From positions 1 through 22,338 of the forward strand of contig DHGE01000120.1 of the NCBI GenBank assembly GCA_002402635.1: 22,338 bases of DNA. The letters are read 5' to 3'. The stretch is from Deferribacterales bacterium UBA4806 (GTDB lineage: Bacteria; Chrysiogenota; Deferribacteres; Deferribacterales; UBA228). Within the stretch, counting starts at the first letter, position 1. The number at the start of each line of letters is the position of its first letter. The notes under the pieces were generated by a model that made no database searches, had not been told where the DNA came from, and was given only the letters and a program-made list of their open reading frames with translations. Below, piece by piece: positions 22,139 to 22,338 of this stretch. Both the position numbers and the translations under genes were made by a program.

Positions 22139-22338
22139 ATGTATAATATAGCAGTTTTGCCAGGAGATGGGATAGGTGTGGAGGTTACTAAAGAGGCTAT
22201 AAAAGTGCTAAAGACCTTGGAGAAGAAAGATAATATTAATTTCAATTTTAAATATGCACTTGTAGGTGGAGTAGCAATTGACGAATGTGGAGAAGCTTTA
22301 CCAAGAGAGACAATTGAAATATGTGAAAAATCAGATGC
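22139..22338 (+). CDS. leuB: 3-isopropylmalate dehydrogenase (partial N-terminus)
   Basis: The first 66 codons are in the window; the gene runs off the right edge. The N-terminus I-A-V-L-P-G-D-G-I-G-V-E-V (4-16) is the cofactor-side signature of the isocitrate/isopropylmalate dehydrogenase family. V-G-G-V-A-I-D-E-C-G-E-A-L-P-R-E-T-I-E (about 42-60) is specific to LeuB, which oxidatively decarboxylates 3-isopropylmalate with NAD in leucine synthesis. The usual G-D-G-I-G-P-E-V has Val in place of Pro. AGGTGGAG (22129-22136) precedes the ATG. It begins 12 nt after lptG and may share its transcript. Confidence 0.93.
   Translation, partial: MYNIAVLPGDGIGVEVTKEAIKVLKTLEKKDNINFNFKYALVGGVAIDECGEALPRETIEICEKSD

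Overview
This window is AT-rich bacterial DNA with tightly packed, often overlapping genes. It looks like a chromosomal segment from an anaerobic, respiring Gram-negative bacterium. The evidence is a Tat substrate, a multiheme c-type cytochrome, an outer-membrane beta-barrel, the LPS exporters LptF/LptG, a DksA-type regulator and two different ATP synthase b subunits. My best guess is the Deferribacterota or a close relative. That is an impression from gene content and base composition, not a demonstrated assignment.

Layout. (1) Bases 1-2118, minus strand: a three-gene respiratory module, read as signal-peptide beta-barrel, then a periplasmic cytochrome with five or six hemes, then the Tat-signal N-terminus of an enzyme that runs off the window. 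(2) Bases 2240-15718, plus strand: a long head-to-tail run of a hotdog thioesterase, rlmH, a dksA-like gene, gpmI (phosphoglycerate mutase), comF-like, an orphan PAS protein, gap, a strong terminator, pgk, atpF'-atpF-atpH-atpA-atpG-atpD-atpC, and a TrmN6-like methyltransferase. Three lower-glycolysis enzymes therefore sit directly before the F1/stalk genes of ATP synthase. The membrane a and c subunits (atpB, atpE) are not here. (3) Bases 15862-17532: a small C-terminally Cys-rich protein and an exported Ntn-hydrolase. (4) Bases 17539-18768, minus strand: a type II NADH dehydrogenase, convergent with the Ntn-hydrolase. (5) Bases 18891-22126, plus strand: a translationally coupled set of a four-helix membrane protein, a 151-residue protein, a DUF1820 protein, lptF and lptG, followed by the start of leuB at the right edge.

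Regulation visible in the sequence: one clear intrinsic terminator (8068-8098, between gap and pgk); a good promoter whose -35 box overlaps the pgk stop codon and would drive the ATP synthase operon; and two promoter-like sites so close to an ATG (2240, 18891) that the mRNAs would be leaderless or nearly so. Several starts are non-ATG: GTG for atpF, TTG for atpH, atpD and the DUF1820 gene. The TrmN6-like gene has no canonical start codon upstream of its conserved N-terminus and may use ATA.

No tRNA, rRNA, CRISPR array or insertion sequence was seen. No gap without a gene exceeds 300 bases; the longest are about 143 nt (15719-15861) and about 122 nt (18769-18890). I did not find a clearly new defence or mobile system. 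The best candidates for something under-described are the barrel-cytochrome-Tat enzyme module, the Cys-rich peptide with its exported Ntn-hydrolase, the orphan PAS protein and the non-canonical start of the methyltransferase.
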